Shown one piece after another: positions 7,355 through 10,204 of a stretch of DNA of 10,204 bases (position 1 is the first letter of the stretch; each line of letters opens with the position of its first letter). The notes below the pieces were generated by a model that was given only the letters and a program-made list of their open reading frames with translations, did no database searches and was not told the origin of the DNA. The DNA is from an uncultured Planctomycetota bacterium (GTDB taxonomy: Bacteria > Planctomycetota > SZUA-567 > JAFGNG01), in the NCBI GenBank assembly GCA_947311175.1, contig CAMZKK010000129.1:1-10204 (forward strand). The letters are read 5' to 3'. Both the position numbers and the translations under genes were made by a program.

Positions 7355-7552
7355 ATGTATATTCATAAAGATACTTGTCGGATTAATTTTATTGAAAATT
7401 TTATCAACAACTCTCAGGTATCTACAAAATCAAAAGATGAAGGCAATAAAAGCAACAGGATAAATATATGTAGTAGATTATTCCAGGGCAACACTTCTCA
7501 AAATACAGAAAAGCACCCACTTAATACTTTTAGGATTCAGCATGAAGATTAA
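7355..7552 (+). CDS. Possible small protein (65 aa), unrecognised
   Basis: An ATG-initiated frame of 65 codons begins 98 nt after the activator gene. It ends with GAT TAA overlapping the start of the HlyD-like gene by 11 nt, an arrangement typical of coupled genes. The product is polar and basic, rich in Asn, Ser and Lys, with two Cys, no signal peptide, no membrane segment and no motif that I know. There is no clear ribosome binding site ahead of the ATG. A weak TTGTTT/TATATT promoter-like pair (7334-7339 and 7358-7363) would start transcription inside it. It may be a chance open frame in the cassette leader. No other gene is visible in the 285-nt gap 7257-7541, and no GG-N10-GC sigma-54 promoter either. 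Confidence 0.3.
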   Translation: MYIHKDTCRINFIENFINNSQVSTKSKDEGNKSNRINICSRLFQGNTSQNTEKHPLNTFRIQHED

Positions 7553-8705
7553 AAATAAAACAGATTTTAACAAAGGCATAATTATCAATCGCCAAGATCC
7601 AACCCAACCTGTCGTTTCCTCCAACTCCAAAATAAAAAACATTTTAATACCATTCGCTATTCTATTGTTGATTTTTAGTGGAATCATCTATCTCTATATT
7701 TCAGTAATCGCTTATTATCCGACCGGGGTCTTGGTAAAAAATGAAATAACTTTGGGATTTACCGTTGCAGGGCGTATCAAAAGTATATTTGTGAACGAAG
7801 GAGATGCTGTTGTTGTTGGAGAAAAATTGGCATCATTAGATAGGTCTCTAATTAACTCAGAGCTTACTATGGCAAAAAAATCATTGGCTTTAGCGGAAGC
7901 ACAGTTATTAGAAAAAAAAGAACAACTAAGAATACAACAACAGCAATTACTTAACAACTACAACGATAAACTACTGATGCTAAAAGTTAAAGAGGCTGAA
8001 TTAAACAGTGACTCTTCACAAAACAAGGTTAGCCTAAAAAGATTGAGCGAAGAAATCAAGGGCAGTTTAAGAGAGGTTGAAAGATTAAAACATTTAGTTT
8101 CGGATAATGTTAGTACAAAAAAACAATTGGATATTGCCACCACAAAATACCAATCTCAGAAAAAGGAATTAGAACAATTAGTTGTTGCCATAAAGCGAGA
8201 TCAACAAAGTTATAACGCAGCAGTGACAAGAAGAAAGGAGTGGGAGCAAAAAATAATTTCCCCAAAATATAATTTATTATTAGAGCCAAATATTAAAAAA
8301 TTAGAACAAGCAAAAGAAAAGTTGAAGCTGATAAAAGAAAAAATTAAAGAAATGACAATATATTCTCCAGTCAATGGAGTTATTGGAAAAAGTTTTAGAC
8401 TTCCTGGGGAAATTACCGAAGGCGGTCAAACCGTCATTAAGATTATATCAGCTGCCGGAGGATGGATTGAGGCAAAAATAAAAGAAGAGAAAGTTAATGA
8501 TTATAAAGTTGGCTGTAAGGTTAGGCTAACAAGCAGACGTGAAAACAAAAAATACTCTTCCATGATTGAATATGTCGCACCTACCGTCCAGCAACATATT
8601 AGTGTATTCTCAGATATTTATACTCATTCGCAAATGATTAAGATAAAATTACCCAAGGATTGCAATTTGCCATTTGGTGCAACATTCGATATTTCTCTTG
8701 AATAG
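7542..8705 (+). CDS. HlyD-family periplasmic adaptor (membrane fusion) protein
   Basis: This inner-membrane-anchored adaptor of 387 residues has a short cytoplasmic tail (1-32) and one transmembrane helix (about 33-56). A first half-lipoyl domain (about 60-100) includes TVAGRIKSIFVNEGDAV. A long coiled coil with regular Leu/Lys/Glu/Gln heptads runs over about 105-270. The second half-lipoyl motif is IYSPVNGVIGKSFRLPGE (273-290), followed by a beta-barrel (about 300-387). Such proteins bridge inner-membrane transporters or synthases to the outer envelope in type I secretion, drug efflux and some polysaccharide exporters. ATG 7542 has AGGA 6 nt upstream. No ABC transporter or RND pump gene adjoins it; the neighbours are a zinc-ribbon protein, a GGDEF-like protein and a glycosyltransferase, so I infer a role in polymer synthesis or export. 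The substrate is unknown. Confidence 0.88.
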   Translation: MKIKNKTDFNKGIIINRQDPTQPVVSSNSKIKNILIPFAILLLIFSGIIYLYISVIAYYPTGVLVKNEITLGFTVAGRIKSIFVNEGDAVVVGEKLASLDRSLINSELTMAKKSLALAEAQLLEKKEQLRIQQQQLLNNYNDKLLMLKVKEAELNSDSSQNKVSLKRLSEEIKGSLREVERLKHLVSDNVSTKKQLDIATTKYQSQKKELEQLVVAIKRDQQSYNAAVTRRKEWEQKIISPKYNLLLEPNIKKLEQAKEKLKLIKEKIKEMTIYSPVNGVIGKSFRLPGEITEGGQTVIKIISAAGGWIEAKIKEEKVNDYKVGCKVRLTSRRENKKYSSMIEYVAPTVQQHISVFSDIYTHSQMIKIKLPKDCNLPFGATFDISLE

Positions 8706-8713
8706 GTGAAATT

Positions 8714-9358
8714 ATGAAAAAAGCAGTTGAAATTTTAAAAGCAATTTCTAAATTGACAACAACATCCATTATTCCAAAATTATCCTTAAACAGCCCAATT
8801 GGTTATACTTGGCAATTAGCAAATGAAATCCTTTCCTGTCCCCCCGGCAATGAATTTGAAACCCTAGAAGTTTTGTCCGACAATAATTATTTGGAAAGAA
8901 ACTTTATTGACAAGCTAATACTTTGCCCTCACTGCAATGAAGTACATGTTGCTTTTCGTGAGGTTTGCTCACAATGTCATAGTGCAAATATCCAATTACA
9001 AGATATGATTCATCACTTTCGCTGTGGCTTTGTTGGAAAAGAAGAAGGATTTTCTCGATTAGGAAAAATAGTTTGCCCAAAATGTGATTATCCACTGCGG
9101 CACATTGGAGTGGATTACGAAAGACCTAGTCAAATTCAAGTTTGCAATTCCTGCAACTGGAGCGGTTCCTCACCATTTACAGAGGGACATTGTCTTAGCT
9201 GTGGGAAAAATTTTGATCCCGACAATGCCATAGAAAGAATAATCCATTCATACACATTAACTCCTCAAGGATTATTAGCGGCAGAAAATGGCTCATTATC
9301 TTCTATCAATAACAATACTGAGATTATTGATATACAATATGGCACACTTAAAATATAG
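8714..9358 (+). CDS. TackOD1-type multi-zinc-ribbon protein
   Basis: This 214-residue, probably cytoplasmic protein carries five CxxC knuckles: 71-74, 85-88, 121-124, 144-147 and 160-163. They alternate with the motifs HHFRCG (100-105) and LRHIGVDYERPS (128-139). That combination matches, from memory, the TackOD1 output domain, first described in archaeal signalling proteins and also seen in bacteria. The Cys pairs probably bind two or three zinc ions. The N-terminal 65 residues are not recognised, and the last 40 lack cysteines. No enzymatic residues are evident, so a scaffolding or protein-docking role is my inference. The start has an AGGTGA ribosome site overlapping the stop of the HlyD-like gene, and the stop is 3 nt from the next start, so it belongs to the same transcript. 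Confidence 0.8.
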   Translation: MKKAVEILKAISKLTTTSIIPKLSLNSPIGYTWQLANEILSCPPGNEFETLEVLSDNNYLERNFIDKLILCPHCNEVHVAFREVCSQCHSANIQLQDMIHHFRCGFVGKEEGFSRLGKIVCPKCDYPLRHIGVDYERPSQIQVCNSCNWSGSSPFTEGHCLSCGKNFDPDNAIERIIHSYTLTPQGLLAAENGSLSSINNNTEIIDIQYGTLKI

Positions 9359-9361
9359 ATA

Positions 9362-9790
9362 ATGAATATAATTTGTTTTAATTTAGAAGAGCAGGCAAAA
9401 AGATATTCTAGACCATTAAGTGCTCTTTGTATTCTATTCGATCAATATCAAGCAATAAAAGAACAGCAAGGAATTAGTGTAGTTGCAAATATAATGAAAA
9501 CTCTTGTTGAGATACTAAACACCCTTATTCGCAATTGTGATTTACTGTCTGTCTTTGACAATTCAAAAGTTGTTGTTCTCTTGCCGGAAACCTCAAGTGA
9601 TGGCGTTAAGGTTTTGAAAGATAGATTGCAGTTAAGGTTTAATGAACATAATTTTATAGAGGCACAGAGTGAAGTATCTATTTCCTTCGGTAGTACTACC
9701 TTCGGAGAAGGTAAAAACGTTATCGATAAAGAAATAATTAAAAATGCCTGTAAATTAGCAGAAGAAAAATCTTCTGCTAAAGGCAATTAA
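9362..9790 (+). CDS. Stand-alone degenerate GGDEF domain, predicted c-di-GMP receptor
   Basis: The 142 residues align along a GGDEF domain: RYSRPLSALCILFD (14-27) matches RYGRPLSLLLLDLD, VVVLLPET (70-77) matches the strand after the signature, and VSISFG plus ACKLAEEKSSAKGN match the end. The catalytic parts are lost. The signature GGDEF is DNSKV (66-70), the metal Asp of the D-x-D-x-F segment is missing, and the N-D-x-x-G-H-x-x-G-D nucleotide pocket reads KEQQGISVVA (33-42). The N-terminal DPLTGLPNR segment is also absent. The product-binding I-site RxxD survives as RNCD (57-60), exactly five residues before the signature position. PelD and similar receptors bind c-di-GMP through this site on a dead GGDEF domain, so I infer a receptor rather than a cyclase. 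It lies 3 nt after the zinc-ribbon gene and 18 nt before the glycosyltransferase. Confidence 0.78.
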   Translation: MNIICFNLEEQAKRYSRPLSALCILFDQYQAIKEQQGISVVANIMKTLVEILNTLIRNCDLLSVFDNSKVVVLLPETSSDGVKVLKDRLQLRFNEHNFIEAQSEVSISFGSTTFGEGKNVIDKEIIKNACKLAEEKSSAKGN

Positions 9791-9808
9791 TAGAAAGTAT
9801 CTGTTCTT

Positions 9809-10204
9809 ATGGATTGGATTCTTCATCAAATATTGATATATAAAATAACTCTTTCGAGGTTAACCGGAGAAAGGTTATTTTGGCTATATTTGCCATGCAT
9901 ACTTATTGATGCCCCTCGATATTTTTTAAGCAAGGTACTACTACTATCAATTGAATTAATCAAGGCGACCAAGGCATTAGCAATTCAAGAGGTTGATGAA
10001 GTTAAATTAAATCTTAATTTAAAGGTAAGTATTCTTGTTCCGGGATTCAATGAAGAAGCGGGCATGGTGCATACCATAGAAAGTTTATTAGAAAATAAAT
10101 ATCCAAATAAGGAAATTATTGTTATTGACGATGGCAGCACAGACAAAACCTATGAATACTGTTTGCCTTATGCAGAAAAAGGTTTAATAAAATTATTTAA
10201 AAAA
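9809..10204 (+). CDS. Family 2 glycosyltransferase, membrane-associated (5' part only)
   Basis: The open frame begins at ATG 9809, the only in-frame start after TAG 9791-9793, and runs through the right edge: 132 codons with no stop. Residues about 21-46 (LFWLYLPCILIDAPRYFLSK and onward) are hydrophobic and look like a membrane-associated segment. VSILVPGFNEE (73-83) and VIDDGSTD (105-112) are the N-terminal GT-A nucleotide-sugar-binding motifs of processive family 2 synthases such as those for poly-N-acetylglucosamine, cellulose and hyaluronan. The acceptor-binding DxD, the QxxRW motif and the C-terminal membrane helices lie outside the window, so substrate and processivity cannot be judged. 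The ribosome site is weak (AGAAAG, spaced about 12 nt). It is the likely enzymatic core of the preceding cassette. Confidence 0.85.
   Translation, partial: MDWILHQILIYKITLSRLTGERLFWLYLPCILIDAPRYFLSKVLLLSIELIKATKALAIQEVDEVKLNLNLKVSILVPGFNEEAGMVHTIESLLENKYPNKEIIVIDDGSTDKTYEYCLPYAEKGLIKLFKK

Noticed and set aside
1..10204. CRISPR arrays, tRNA or rRNA genes, insertion sequences, phage genes
   Set aside because: I saw no spaced direct repeats, tRNA cloverleaf, transposase or integrase motifs, or terminal inverted repeats on either strand.

Overview
The window is an AT-rich stretch of bacterial chromosome using the standard genetic code. The cell envelope looks Gram-negative: there is a lipoprotein with a lipobox, a HlyD-type adaptor protein and a sigma-54 activator. 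ackA suggests acetate fermentation or acetate activation. The ThiD2-ThiE fusion and the TackOD1 zinc-ribbon protein point towards a deep-branching or poorly cultured lineage, but the sequence alone does not fix the phylum.

Layout. (1) Positions 29-2045, plus strand: an intrinsic terminator closes an unseen upstream gene, followed by prfA (release factor 1) and prmC (the methyltransferase that modifies release factors), joined stop-to-start. (2) Positions 2048-2224, minus strand: a decayed 3' end of a diguanylate cyclase (GGDEF) gene, squeezed between prmC and thiE. (3) Positions 2228-5446, minus strand: an overlapping three-gene operon, ackA, then a PD40/TolB-like lipoprotein, then a ThiD2-ThiE thiamine fusion, with a good sigma-70-type promoter and a strong ribosome binding site ahead of ackA. 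(4) Positions 5447-5663: a divergent control region. (5) Positions 5664-7256, plus strand: a sigma-54 enhancer-binding activator whose N-terminal sensor resembles a DHH-phosphoesterase fold that has lost its metal ligands. (6) From 7355 or 7542 to the right edge, plus strand: a tight cassette with a possible 65-residue ORF, a HlyD-like adaptor, a TackOD1 multi-zinc-ribbon protein, a stand-alone GGDEF domain with a dead active site but an intact RxxD inhibitory site, and the start of a membrane-linked family 2 glycosyltransferase that runs off the window.

How it may work together. The right-hand cassette is the most interesting part. My reading, which is inference, is a cyclic-di-GMP-gated polysaccharide synthase and export system. 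The glycosyltransferase would make the polymer and the HlyD-like protein would span the periplasm. The degenerate GGDEF protein would act as the c-di-GMP receptor, in the manner of PelD. The zinc-ribbon protein would be an adaptor or output subunit. The activator just upstream is a candidate regulator with a nucleotide-type ligand, but I found no sigma-54 promoter of the GG-N10-GC form between it and the cassette. The remaining genes are ordinary housekeeping and central metabolism.
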